Assembly: GCF_019649055.1 (NCBI RefSeq)
Contig: NW_026570221.1
Span: 62,001 to 126,000 of the forward strand
Direction: 5' to 3'
Source: Paramacrobiotus metropolitanus
Lineage: Eukaryota > Tardigrada > Eutardigrada > Parachela > Macrobiotidae
Length of the DNA: 64,000 nucleotides
Shown here: positions 1-11,290 of the stretch, one piece after another
Layout: each line of letters opens with the position of its first letter
How positions within the stretch are numbered: the stretch's first letter is position 1
Program-made: the position numbers and the translations under genes
Notes under the pieces: generated by a model
Seen by the model: the letters and a program-made list of their open reading frames with translations, nothing else
What the model was told of the DNA's origin: nothing
The model's database searches: none

Positions 1-234
1 GCTTAACCTGGTTTTAAACACTTCCCGAACCAGAGGTAGCTGAAATTATTTTTGAGAAACATCTCCTTAAATCAAACGCTCAAAACACTGACGTCAATCA
101 GACGGGCAAAAACAACAGCATGATGATGCCTGACGAAAACAGCTAACCTACTTAGGCAAACCGTACAATACAGAGTCGAAAAAACAGCGGCACTGGTATT
201 GGCGGTCGGTATACCCACAGGACTCTTGCAGATG

Positions 235-752
235 AAATTGGCGGGCGTACGCATACTGCGGGATACGGAGCAGCTACAACGGGGTGCCTGAAATGAAAGC
301 TAGGGATACATAAAGGTCGCTTACGGGATACAGGTGGCATACGTACGCATACTGTGGGATACGGAGCGGGTACAGCGGGGTCTCTAAAGTGAACGGTCGG
401 GATACATAAAGGTCGCTTACGGGATACAGGTGGCATACGTACGCATACTCTGGGATACGGAGCGGGTACAGCGGGGTCTCTAAAGTGAACGGTCGGGATA
501 CATAAAGGTCGCTTACGGGATACAGGTGGCATACGTACGCATACTGTGGGATACGGTGCGGGTACAACGGGGTCTCTACAGTGAACGGTCGGGATACAGA
601 AAAGTCGCTTACGGGATACAGGTGGCATACGTACGCATACTGTGGGATACGGAGAGTGTACAGCGGGGGCTCTAAAGTTAACGGTCGGGATACAGAAAAG
701 TTGCTTACGGGATACAGGTGGGATACGTACGCATACTGTGGGATACTATAGG
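235..752. repeat. 96-bp minisatellite, 5-6 copies
   Basis: The anchor CAGGTGGCATACGTACGCAT begins at 331, 427, 523 and 619, and again with one change at 715, so the unit is exactly 96 bp. Each unit also contains several copies of the short word GGGATAC. Because 96 is a multiple of three and the unit has few stops, long repetitive reading frames of 32-residue periods appear on the minus strand. They have no other sign of being genes and are best explained by the period. Confidence 0.93.
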
Positions 753-3700
753 TACATCCGCTAGAGAGTGTCCTGAAAAATTTACCGTGTACTAACCGTG
801 CCATAGGTGCCAGTCGGTGAGTTTGAGTTTTCGTTCCCAAAGCAATCTCTTAATTATTTTCAACTGGCCCTAATTCTAAGCGCCTAAAGCCGTTCCTGAA
901 TTTCTGGGTGATTTAAGTGGTATGCCAACACTGCCATGACTCTTTCCGTCGATGCCGTCGCTAGAAAAGGCGTTTTCCGCAGCAGAGCAAAAATAACCCG
1001 AATAAATTTACGCTCAAAAGATGCACAAAAGAAAGCTGCACGCGAAACTTTAATAATAATATTATTGGGAATACATCTGCGACACGATCCGGGAGAAAAT
1101 AAGAATCCCACAACTAGGCGTGCACGTGGTGTATTTCGTGCCATTTCGGGCTGGGGTCTCCAGCTGTTTTCTACCTAGCACACGAACTCTGTTCATTTCA
1201 TGTTAATATCATATGGTTCTACGAAGACCTCTAGTGCAGCCTTTTTATGATAGAAATTAGAATCAATTTAAAAGTGAGCTGGGAGGACACGGGCTATCTG
1301 ACGCAAGGCCTTATCCTGAAAGACGTAGATTCTAGATACGACGACGAGTACGGTAGCTGCGTAGGGGAAAAGCTGCCAACAATTTTCTGTTCCCACTTCC
1401 GATCCCGGTTTTTAATTAAATAACACAGAAATGGTCTGATCTTCTAGCGAGCGAAGAAACCAATAAAATCAACATGGATCCCTGACTGAGGCTGTGCAAC
1501 ACCTTTTCCATGGATGAGCTCGCCTGTGTATATTCAAAAATGCATGTTCTACATGCCGGCAGCCCTGCGTCAGCATTCCGGCATAAATTATCCCGATTTT
1601 TTTTAGAGGAGACTAGAAAATTAATCCTACCAGTGTTAGCACTTACGGCGGTCGAGGCCTTCCCTTTGAGACGTACACGGAATAACTATCGGGATGAGAG
1701 ACCAAATTACCACCGCCGCAGCAGTAGCCACGAGAACATCACCCATTATCGCGGATTCCACCGGAATAAAATGATAAAACAGCAAAACAAAAATAAAACA
1801 CTGGTGTTTAAGAGTAGAACAAAATGGAGGAGTTCGCTGAGCTGGCCATTCCAAGCAATCGGTGAGGTTAGAGTTGCGCATTGTCGCATTAATGCGTGCT
1901 CATGCGTGTCTAAAGTCTGCTGATTCATTTGCGCCATTGTGGTGACAAGGGTGCTTCGGCACTCGGCAGGATGGTTACCCATCCTGGCCATCCGATGGAT
2001 GTAGAAGCATATTTTTTATCCGGCTGTTTGATTTGTGCCGTTAGTCCATCATGGCGCTAGACTCTAAAGGCGTCGATTTGTAAGAATTCATAACAGGCTC
2101 TCGCCGGTTAGCACGTGTGTAATCCAAACACGACGTGGCAGTGGTCAAAACATTGCGAATCCTACTAATTATTTTTGTTCACATCGACGTAGCTATTAAT
2201 TTTTTATTATGCGTGTAGTGTAATGGCTACGTTCGGCTGTTTCTGTGTTTCGTATGGTTTTGGTCGAATGTGGTACTCGTTGCAGTAGAATTTAGTTAGT
2301 CAGTGTCTCGCCGGCAAGAAGCCCAATTATGCTAGTGCTTCACGATGTGTCAATTTTTTCCACATGCACATGTGGGTTTTCAATTATAATTCTGGACTAT
2401 TTTTATGCATACGCGATTAACATTTTTCTAATTATATTATTTATTCCCATGGGCGAGGAAAGAGCACGTGAGGTTTGATCACCAGTTCAGATAATTTCCA
2501 TCCCGAGTATTTTATTCACACCGACTGTTGCCGGCTCTCAGGTTGTGGCCCCGTCTCGCCGGGAACCAACAAACCGGTATGCGCAATTGCCGCCATTTGC
2601 GCACGACTGCTATTGGTTACGACGCGAGCGAGTAGGCGTCACCTCGTGAGAACAACCTGGTTATCAGTGGATGTAAGGTGGTCATGACGGATTAATAAAT
2701 GGGGAAGACCAGGAAATTTTAGCGCGAAGCGCGAAGGTGACTAACAATTTTCGGTTAAAATCTCAATAAACTCCAATAAAAATTATACTAACTGTACTTC
2801 GCAGTCATAACCAATTTTCCTTTACTAGCAAAGAATTGTGCTTACTTTTACAGCTACAGTGCTCAAAAACTGTTTAATATTCGGCTACGGTTCACTTTTT
2901 ACCAACATAAGTAAATCCCATTACTTTATGGTTAACTAGTAACAACATAATTGTTGTTAATTTGTAATAATTATCCCAGTCTGCGCATCAGTGGATCACC
3001 ACCACTAATTATATGCAGCATCGAAATGTTAAAAGGAAGTGTGACCGGTACGTGGTACCGAGTACTTGTACGTGTACATTTACGTACAAAACCTAACGCT
3101 TTCGCGCGCTCTCCAACCTTTTTTTGCATTGTGTTATGAAACTGTGCAGTCAACTGAATTGTGCACATTGACGTGAATGTAAAAAATTTTCAGGATTGCT
3201 TTAAAATTAGAGGAAACCTGGTTCGGTGTATACACAGTACACAGCATAAATGTACATAATTCGTTCGTATTCTTACCAGTAAACAACTTCTGGAAAATGT
3301 CTCCATGTCCACCAAAACAGCGAACATATTTTATTTACTGATGAATTTCTTTTCTTCGAAATCACCCAGTGTTTAGTTACGAAATTGAAACCGCGAGGTT
3401 GATATATCTGGGTAGACTGTCGGTTAGCTAAAGCATTAAATAAAAAAGGAAATATTTTAAATAACATCACCGGTTGTGTTATTATTACATGGGGGTATTT
3501 TTCTTGTTCTGTCACTTCCTCTTTTGAACGGGAACCGATCTCTATGATTGCTGCAGCGTTAAGGGACAGTATGATGCGGGATCAACGCGTTGATATTGTT
3601 TTACTCTTGCCGCTTTTTCCAAGCACAGGAACTGGGAGTTCGCGTTCCGTGGCCATGCCATTTCATACCGGTAACGGCATGGGGTTTTTTTCCGGATAGT

Positions 3701-4670
3701 GTCTCTGATTCGGGAAGGGGCACTAAATGACTGAAATACCGTCGTCAGTTTAATTCCACAAGTAAGTTCTTGTTTTGACCTTGTACGGCTTAAGAAAGTC
3801 ACCCGCCACTTGGTGCCGAATTCGTGAGTTCGTATACGGTACGTGAGTGAGAAGCGGAAGATCGCATATGCAGTATGACGGCGATTTGCCGTTCCGTTAG
3901 AGTATACAACGAAATTAATCGGCAAGTTAAGAGTTCTGTCCGTACAGAATTTCAGCTGGCAGACGATTTGGCCATTGACAGATGGATTCGTCCCCGTTAC
4001 AGCTGGCCCGGATGACCAACGGTCGCCCGCTGGGTCTCTATAAATTGTCACACTGTATACACTGCACCACCAATTACCGGGTGGCTAATCAAAATGTCGG
4101 TCTGATTACAGTGGCGCGCTGGATCCGTTCAGTGCTTGACTGTCATTATCTTAGTTTCATTCGAAAGAGCAACGTTTTTAACATGAAAGTTTTAAGTCAA
4201 ACCAAGGTTATCCTAAGATTCAACTTTTTTATGAATTAATTTAAAAAATTGGGTAGATTTCGAGGATGTCTACCCCAGCCGAGGTTGAACATCAAAAGGT
4301 CACCGATGCTCAGCGAATCTTACAGAAAAGTAAAATGTGGTGTCTGCCGGCCACCGTCACCAAATCCGCGCTGGTTTTTGTTAGTGAATGCCAACATACA
4401 CCGGTTGCTGTATATGCTCACACCGTCGCCTTTTATATATCTGTAAGAGCACGATGGCCATATGTAGTCTCGTCTTTGATTTTATCACTATATTTGCTAC
4501 ATTTTTGCGTCTCCTGTTTACAACCCATGGAGCTCAGCAATACCTACATAGTAAAGATTGTTTGTCAAATAATTTTGAGCAGAATCTTTGTGGCCGTTTC
4601 GTGAATCCTCTCTGTAATACACGTGCCTGTGTCGTTGACGGCGGCTAATAAGCATCAGTACTTGGACCCC
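753..4670. other. no supported gene; scattered dispersed-repeat traces
   Basis: AT-rich sequence without a convincing gene. Open frames of 137 residues (1510-1923, plus) and 169 residues (3542-4051, minus) have no recognisable family, signal peptide or splice context. A stretch near 1725-1790 resembles 8150-8215 and 10733-10760 (shared words such as CCCATTATCG and GGAATAAAA), so it is a dispersed repeat. Confidence 0.5.
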
Positions 4671-5075
4671 TGTCTTATACAGATATGGGCTCCCCTAGCT
4701 TACTCTCCCTTATCTGGGCTCCCGGGCAACATGAGCAACCATCCATATGCGCGGCTACGTTTATTGCTCACACTTTCGCAGCTGTTATTTTAACATAAGA
4801 GAACGTTTGAAAACGATAGGAAAACGTCAAGGAAATGGACTGCCGAAAAATGATTATTGTGCTCTGAAAGAGAAGAAAGGAACGAAAAGAGACGTTTTCC
4901 GCTTAAATGCACTGAGCACTCCAAGAAAAAATACTTATTTTTAGCTTGTTTATTGGTAAATTTGGTACAAGTAAGTAAAATTTGGTTTTACTAAAATTTA
5001 GTTGACATTCTGTTTCTTAACTAGCCGGGAGCCCAGATATGGGCATGTACTCTATTGGGAGCCCATATAAGACAT
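4671..5075. mobile_element. MITE-like inverted-repeat element, ~405 bp
   Basis: The left end (4671 on) carries TGTCTTATA, TATGGGCTCCC and then ATCTGGGCTCCCGG. The right end carries the reverse complements in mirrored order (CCGGGAGCCCAGAT near 5026, GGGAGCCCATATAAGACA ending near 5074). Each arm therefore holds two GGGCTCCC blocks over ~55-60 bp. The internal open frame (4747-4944) is short and shows no transposase motif, so this is a non-autonomous element. No target-site duplication is clear, and the superfamily is not assigned. Confidence 0.7.
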
Positions 5076-5669
5076 TGGTCGAAGTAGTGACCGAGCGGTG
5101 TGCCAGCAGAACAGAGACGCAAGTACAGAATAACGTGGTTCGTCATTCTATCCAGACAAAAACGCCCATAGCCACGTAAAACGGCTTTCTCGGCTGCTGA
5201 TAACGTCGATCCGACACCACAGAGTAGCATCTGCGCTTCTGTGCCAAGAACGAACGGCGTGCCCAACTAACCTCTTTATAGCAAAGCAGCAAGCTTGGTT
5301 TCATCCAACAACTATGGAAGTTAAAACAACACAACCAACCCCGACAAACGTTTGCCAGTTTTTTGTAACCGCTGCTTTCTTCGTGAAATTTTGTCAACGC
5401 TGTCGTGCAGTTTGCTAAATCAAAACAGAATTCATACAAGAAAAAGCCAACGGAATGTCGCATAAAAAGCAACAATCGAAGTACGTACTATCACCTTTTC
5501 CGGAAGAAGCCCAACCCATTCCCCAGTGGAAACCAACAACAGAGCTCCAACAAAACAAACTGACCATTCCACAGGCAAAAACCGAAATGCTACGGAGCAT
5601 AGGAGACATATGTGCACACAGACACAGACAGTCGTCGAACGGAACCGCTAGCTCCCCCGTCGCTGGCAC
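5076..5669. other. no supported feature; possible 3' region of the Ig gene
   Basis: Short opposing open frames only. On the minus strand this is directly downstream of the Ig-domain gene and could contain its 3' UTR. The first minus-strand polyadenylation-like signal I see is far away, near 4945. Confidence 0.4.
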
Positions 5670-6589
5670 TTAAATGACGTGCACGTAGGCTTCCCGGACG
5701 AACCACTCGTCCAAACGGTCGTTGATGCGGAACCAGCACTCGTACCATCCGGCGTGTTTCCACGTGACACTGTGCAGCTTCATGGTGGCATTGCATCGAC
5801 ACTGCGCAGTGGTGGCGAACTGGAAATGCCCGTTGAAGCCGTGCGGCGGCCGGGCGATGTCGGCGACGGCTGGGATCGATGCGGCATAAAGTAGGTCGGC
5901 TCCTTTGCGCCACAGAAAGCGGTACCACACCTCGCCGGGGAGGATATATTGAAGCGCACCGGGCAGACCATCTCCGCGGGGTCGCCGTGGCGGACGGTGA
6001 CGTTCTGCATCGGCGTGTGGAAGACGTCGTGGCGGGAGTGGGTGGCGCTGACATAATAGCGCTGGGTGGCCACCAGCTGGCTCCCGTTGGAGTACAGGCA
6101 CTCGTACAGACCGGTGTAGGCGTAGGAGAAGTTGTTCAGCTGGATGGCAAAGGCACCCGTCCGCACATCGTACCAGGCCAACGACAACCACCACGGCACT
6201 GGTCCCCCGGGACGGAGTTCCTTGGTGCAGTTGCAACAAATATTCGTTCCCCTCGGCGCTTCTCGGGTTCCTTTGGTGTTATTAAACGTAATTTGCAATC
6301 CGTTGTATAAAATTGCCGGCGGAATCCCGATGTGGGACATCTAGCAGTATATCAAAATGCTGATGCATGCCGCGAATTTCCACGGGCTTGTTTTGTGCAC
6401 CAACCTGCGCGTTGTCCTGATTGCGGCAAGTCACCAGCAGAGTGCCACCTTCTGGCGCTCGCAGGATCTCCGTCCGCGGTGGCCATTCCGCTGTGGGATA
6501 ATTCGGGAGCGACGGTCCGATTCCATAGCCGCGCAAATTCATGGTGGCGCTGCCGTTGCTTGCTTTCGCTTCGTTCAGAATCGCGTTGA
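5670..6589 (-). CDS. two-immunoglobulin-domain protein, C-terminal exons (5' end not found)
   Basis: Read on the minus strand, an exon begins after a TTTCTGTTTAG acceptor at 6589. It runs to 6405, where CAG is followed by GTTGGT; a 64-bp GT-AG intron (6404-6341) ends in CTGCTAG and the frame resumes in phase. Ig domain 1 has the first cysteine in LLVTCRNQ and the second in YTGLYECLYS. Ig domain 2 has MVCPVRF, the core tryptophans in VWYRFLW, and HAGWYECWF. The product ends at a stop just after EAYVHVI, with no membrane segment. This suggests a secreted or truncated receptor-like extracellular protein, and the domain spacing recalls receptor-tyrosine-kinase or cell-adhesion Ig modules. One apparent frame change near 5945, inside domain 2, cannot be explained by an intron. 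It implies either a 1-nt assembly error or a decaying copy. Signal peptide and upstream exons were not found. Confidence 0.7.
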
Positions 6590-8289
6590 CTAAACAGAAA
6601 ATTATGGTTAAATGAAATTAAAACATAACGCAACAGATGACTGCTGCAAGTTCCTAGAGCCACATGGAGGTTGCAGTGGCATTTTTGTACGTACTACCAG
6701 GACCACCTCTACACAAACCTTATAGGACGCCAGTGCACTTACAGCACTGCCATAGCTCGAGAAATGCCGTTTTCTTTCCTTTTTCCACCATTTTAGACTT
6801 CATACATTCAATGTCGTTAAATTTAAAATGGGTAATATACTTAACGTCTTCAAACGATATCGTGAGAAACGAGTCCGAACGTTGCAGTTTAGAAAGAGAA
6901 GTAAATTTAACTGAATTTCAGATACAGCGCTACGGAAAACGTTGGCTGGACAAACAAGACAATTTGGGCAAAGCCACCAGTGACAGCAGCGGCTATTTTG
7001 CCATAGACGCACTATAGCGAAATAGTCGCTACTGTTGCTGGTACTGCTGCGGTCTCAGCTTTGCTCAAACTGTCTACAGTGTTTCACGATCAGTGTAGCA
7101 GTAAGTAACTAACTGAATGCTCGACATGATCCCTTTCGCTCTATGAAATTATGGAATGTTCAACTGCATTCAAAATGATTCAAAGCAAAACTTTTCTAAC
7201 TTTCCATCAGAATTTTTGTTATATCGTTATTACGTTAAACGCTTGGCTGCACGCCCCGCCGCTCTGCTCTGCTAGGCCCGCTAATAGTTTTGCTGCGATT
7301 CTTGGCCGAGAATTACAGAAAAGGGTTTTGCCGGTTTGGGTGGGGGAGGGGGGAGCTGGATTACAAGTATGACGCCCTAATGCGGCCCCACTAGTATCTG
7401 CCCGCTACGCCGACACTTTTTAACTCTCCCGCGCCGCCCCTCCCCCGCTCCCGGGCGGTCTCTCCGCCACCATCGCGACCCACTTCCGCCGCAAAGTAGT
7501 CTTCAGTCAGACCATGAAGAACGTTCGCTGCGCGGTGAGCTTCGATTTTCGTTTTCTCCTCCAGTCCCCCCCTTCAATTTTTTTCCGTCCCCGGTGCCCT
7601 GAGGACTCGTTTTCTGTGGATGAAAGAAAGCTACGGGATGGGGGTGGCGTTTCTCGCTATAAGAAAACCTTGGCGGCTTCGATTTAACATTAGAATAGCC
7701 TGCAAGATTTCTGATGATTGTCGTATAACTTTATGTTGTTGAGTCGCTGTGGGAATGAAGAGAAAATTCCGAGAAAAGTAGGAGCGTAGAAAACATGGTT
7801 AGCGTACTGTAATGCCAGCAGGTTGCGTTGACCGTGCTGACGTCACCTGGGCTCTCCTCTAAGATGGTCTTTCCTTAGATCCTGTCCTCAATTTAAGATT
7901 CTACATAACTACATTGTAGAACGACTGGTCTGATCTTACAGCGGCCAAACAGGCCGAAGAAAAAAAAACCATCAGGCCTGAATCGTCTGATGGTGTTGCC
8001 TGCCCAGATCTTGCCGCAACAAGTTGTCCCTGTCAAAGCTGTATAAAGGGTTATGATCACTTACTTTTCTCCACGGCGAGCTCGTCCCGAGTCTTCTGCG
8101 CTGGACAACCAAGGTTGCCTTACACGGAGAAGGTCAGCACAACCACGGCTACAAAAACGAGAAGATGACCCATTATCGAACATTCAGCAGGAATAAAACG
8201 ATAAAATACCGAAACAATGAATCTGACCATGGAAAAATATCGGAAAGTTCTACAGACTGGCAAAAAAAAGAAGGACTCTCAAATCTCTC
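6590..8289. other. no supported gene; GC-rich stretch at ~7370-7560
   Basis: No credible coding exon. Positions 7370-7560 are much more GC-rich than the surroundings, with CCGCCCC-like runs. They precede an ATG in CAGACCATGAAG (7512) followed 21 nt later by a GTGAGC donor-like site, so a promoter with a tiny first exon is possible but unproven. A hairpin lies near 7969-7995 (ACCATCAG pairing with CTGATGGT). Confidence 0.35.
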
Positions 8290-8370
8290 ATTCACCTGTT
8301 GGATCGTGATTTGATCACATAGAGGGCAATCGCGATTTAATCGCATAGAGATCGCGATTTAATCGCAGAA
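8290..8370. repeat. short tandem repeat around ATCGCGATTTAATCGC
   Basis: About three degenerate copies of a ~22-28-bp unit containing GCGATTTAATCGCATAGAG. The core ATCGCGATT is nearly palindromic. No coding significance. Confidence 0.6.
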
Positions 8371-8429
8371 AGGGCTTAGCCGTGCCCGGCTGACGCTTTG
8401 TGGAAACCGTAGCCGACGTTGGCCTGCGC

Positions 8430-8590
8430 TGAAAGTCGGAAACTGGTTCTGATTTTGAATGCTAAAAAGTCCGAGTCTGAATACCGAAACTCTGATTCTG
8501 AATGCTAAAAGTCTGAGTCTGAATTCTGAAACTCTGACTCTGATTACTGGAATTCTGTATCTGAATCCTGAAATTCTGAATATGAATAAG
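8430..8590. repeat. degenerate TCTGA/GAATG simple-repeat array
   Basis: Low-complexity run of variants of ACTCTGATTCTGAATGC and similar words. A matching TCTGACTC array lies at 27475-27595, and both are followed by CCTAAG-type arrays. Confidence 0.7.
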
Positions 8591-9007
8591 AAGGCTCGGA
8601 ACCTGGCCGGTGATGACCAAAGTCTCTGTAATAAAACCATAACAATATTATTAACTGAAGCATGCGAGTGAGTCTACAGCGAACATGGATTCTACTATTA
8701 TAAATCTGTAATTCAGAGTATCCAGTAGCGATAAACATAAGAAACAATAAAAACGGCGGCAGCAAATCTGTAGAAGTACTTTGTACATACGAGTATTTGT
8801 GCTGCAGATCTTAATGCAGCACAATAATATTTAATGCAGACGTTCTTCTTGATATGTTTCTTCCAAGCTAGTCTATGCCAGACCTGGCTAATGCCGAATG
8901 TACGGGGATTTATGGTCTCACAAATGTGCGACACAGTCGGCAACGACCTATGTGCTGTTATGAGTGGGATAGTTTTGTGTTCGTCCGGTTGATCAGCCCC
9001 GATGCAA

Positions 9008-9160
9008 CAAACCTAAGAAACCCAAGAAAACCAAAGATATCCAAAAAACTTAAGAAACCTAAGAAAACCTAAGAAAGCTAAGAATAACCTAAGAATAACC
9101 TAAGAAGCCTAACAAACCTATGAAACCTGAAAAAACCTTCCAAGAACCCGGAAAACCGGC
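9008..9160. repeat. CCTAAGAA-type A-rich array
   Basis: Tandem degenerate words AACCTAAGAATAACCTAAG. The same word family builds the larger arrays at 11285-12592 and 27640-29895. It resembles the CCTAA telomere pentamer by chance of composition, but no exact pentamer array is present. Confidence 0.75.
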
Positions 9161-10742
9161 CATGGTGCTGCGACAAATAACATCGATAAACGATATACGC
9201 GTTGTGATTACAACTGCGACTGATCGTTCCTCTCTCTGACTGTCCGCCAGGTTGTGATTTCAAAGAAAATGACTACCGAGGTTAATCACGTAACCGCCGG
9301 CCGATGGTGCCGTTCAGTCAGTCGAGTCGACTTCCGCTTCCGGTGAGCTACACAGGTAAAGTCATTCATCTCTTGTAATTATACGCGTTTGACCGAATTT
9401 GCAGCGGGCGAGTCTGGTTGCAGCCGTGATAATTAAAACGGAAATAACGATATGCGTTTTTTAGTGCACGCGTTAATGTACGTTTTGGCTTTTAACAAAC
9501 CGGTTTGTGGCGTCTGCTCAACCGTTGTGTTGGATAAGAGCCGTTTATGCCAACGGCCGTTCCGAATTGCAAGCCGACGAGAAGTTTCACGGATGCACCA
9601 GTATTTTTCAGTTCCACCGCGCTCTGCAAACAGATTTCTTTTTTTTAACTGTAATTAATTCATTCTGCTCTTTATCATACAGGCATTTGCGTAGTGGAAA
9701 ACAAACGCACGGCGAAAAAGCATACTCGTACTTGTATACGGATTTTAGTCTCATTTTACTACAGTATTATGTGTTTGGAAAGATTAAGTACAAGGGAGCC
9801 GAACAGCTAACAGACACAACAACCAGATATTTAGGTCCCCAGGGTAGGTTCAGTGAAGTGGAAAGCAGATGGTGTGGAAACAGTAATTCCGATGGAAAAC
9901 CAAGATCTTGGTTTTCCGTCTGCATGTTGTATCTCAAGAGAATCACGGGTATAATAGGTTCGCAAGAGAATATTGAAGACGAGTTCCAAAGAATTCGACT
10001 ATGTCATGAAAAGGTCAAGGTCCGTCTGTTGGCATTTAGCGGCGATCCCACCGGCACCGGCTTCCGGTGACGCAGTGGATTTGGAAAGCAGGGAGTGGTG
10101 GAATGGACTTGGCGACCAACAAGTCCACTGGACGCTTCTTGCTAGTCGCCGAATCTGTTCCACATCGATTCCGCCTTATCGCAGATGAGGCCAGATCTTG
10201 GTGGGGAATCTATGGGCGTTTTGAGTACGGCATGGATGAAGAGGGTCGCTGCAGTTCGACGGTGGAGATCGACAGTATGTCGTGGAGAGACGAATGCTGA
10301 ATTTCTGCGCGAAGCGGACGGGCAAAAATCTGCAAAGCTTTCATAAAAATCATGGCAATTCCATTAAGGTCGTAAAAAGAATATCTCACCGGGAACTTGT
10401 TTAAAGTTGTTTGAAAAGCGGACGGCCACTCCGGCACTCCATTTACCCGCCCCGAGGAGGGGATTGATTTCGGTAAAAACGTTGAAGGAGGTAGAAAGCG
10501 GGCTGCGGACCATAATCTGTGCTTTTCAAGGCCCATAATAAACACGGGAGGACCGACAGGACCGCGAGACATCCCCTTTCACTTGACATGCAAAAACAGT
10601 ACGGTTGCTCACTTGAATCCATGCACGCTGAGTCCCTTGGAGGCAAGTTGCCGGTGTCCAGAAGGGCCTCAGCGTGGATTCTGAGACCAGACTGTCCGGT
10701 ATGCACCGGCCAAGCAGACAATCACGGCAGTGGATACGAGAA
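9161..10742. other. no supported gene
   Basis: Several overlapping open frames (the longest, 9507-10070, plus) lack recognisable domains. Apart from the palindrome at 9891-9920 I see no structured feature. Confidence 0.4.
9891..9920. repeat. 30-bp near-perfect palindrome
   Basis: Two 15-bp arms meet at AAGATCTT. Each arm reads GATGGAAAACCAAGA or its complement with one mismatch. It could be the remnant of an excised or foldback element. Confidence 0.7.
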
Positions 10743-10831
10743 GATGACTCATTCTCCCACGATTGAACAGAAAAATTTTCTGTTCAATCGTGAGAGAATG
10801 AGTCATCGTCATTCGTATTTAATACGAATGA
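10743..10831. repeat. two adjacent palindromes
   Basis: Arms of 32 bp (10743-10774 and 10776-10807, one mismatch) around a single A. Immediately next to them are arms of 11 bp (10809-10819 and 10821-10831, perfect) around a single T. Such loops could form cruciforms. The left flank is a copy of the dispersed repeat also found near 1740 and 8170. Confidence 0.85.
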
Positions 10832-10851
10832 TGTTACAAAAACAATGCCGA

Positions 10852-11290
10852 CAGGTTCACTGCTTAACAATCATAATCCACTCGTTAACAATCATAATCC
10901 ACTTGCTGGGCTGAGGATTGCTCCAATGGAACGCTCCGGAACTAATAATTATCGGATGCAGTATTACCTAGAGTTAGACGTAGTTTTTGCGATTTCTCTC
11001 AGACTGCTGCAGATAAGCACTGGTTTGCACTCCACACGCGATAAAATTGGCAAACGGTCTGAGTGAGATCCAGTCTGGTCTCTGCAAGTGCAGACTGTCT
11101 TCTGCAACGCTCGGCATCCCTGGCCAAATCGCTGTTTCTATTCGGTAGGTATTGGTCGTCGGTGTCCTCCCGCTCCCTTTCAAAAGACACAGGAGCGGGT
11201 AAGTCGCTCGGACTGGTCTAAATGCATACTCGTATGGTCTGATTGTATAGCCGCAGCCTTTCAGTAGAAGAGCGGTTCACAGGCAGATAC
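10852..11290 (+). repeat. long inverted repeat, left arm
   Basis: Left copy of the repeat mirrored at 15160-15526. Its inner half (about 11050-11290) is also present, reversed, at 60945-61180. Three copies in one window show this is a dispersed family. Confidence 0.8.

Noticed and set aside
152-840. Two long overlapping minus-strand frames with 32-residue repeats
   Set aside because: They arise from the 96-bp period; both frames are open simultaneously and there is no start context, domain or splice evidence.
3542-4051. 169-residue minus-strand frame
   Set aside because: Arg/Thr/Ser-rich composition with no domain, signal peptide or splice context; could occur by chance in this base composition.
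7501-7560. GC-rich promoter with a seven-codon first exon ending in GTGAGC
   Set aside because: Attractive context but no downstream exon could be linked to it.
9008-9160. Telomere-like CCTAA repeats
   Set aside because: The words are degenerate 8-12-mers, not an exact pentamer array; part of the dispersed satellite family.
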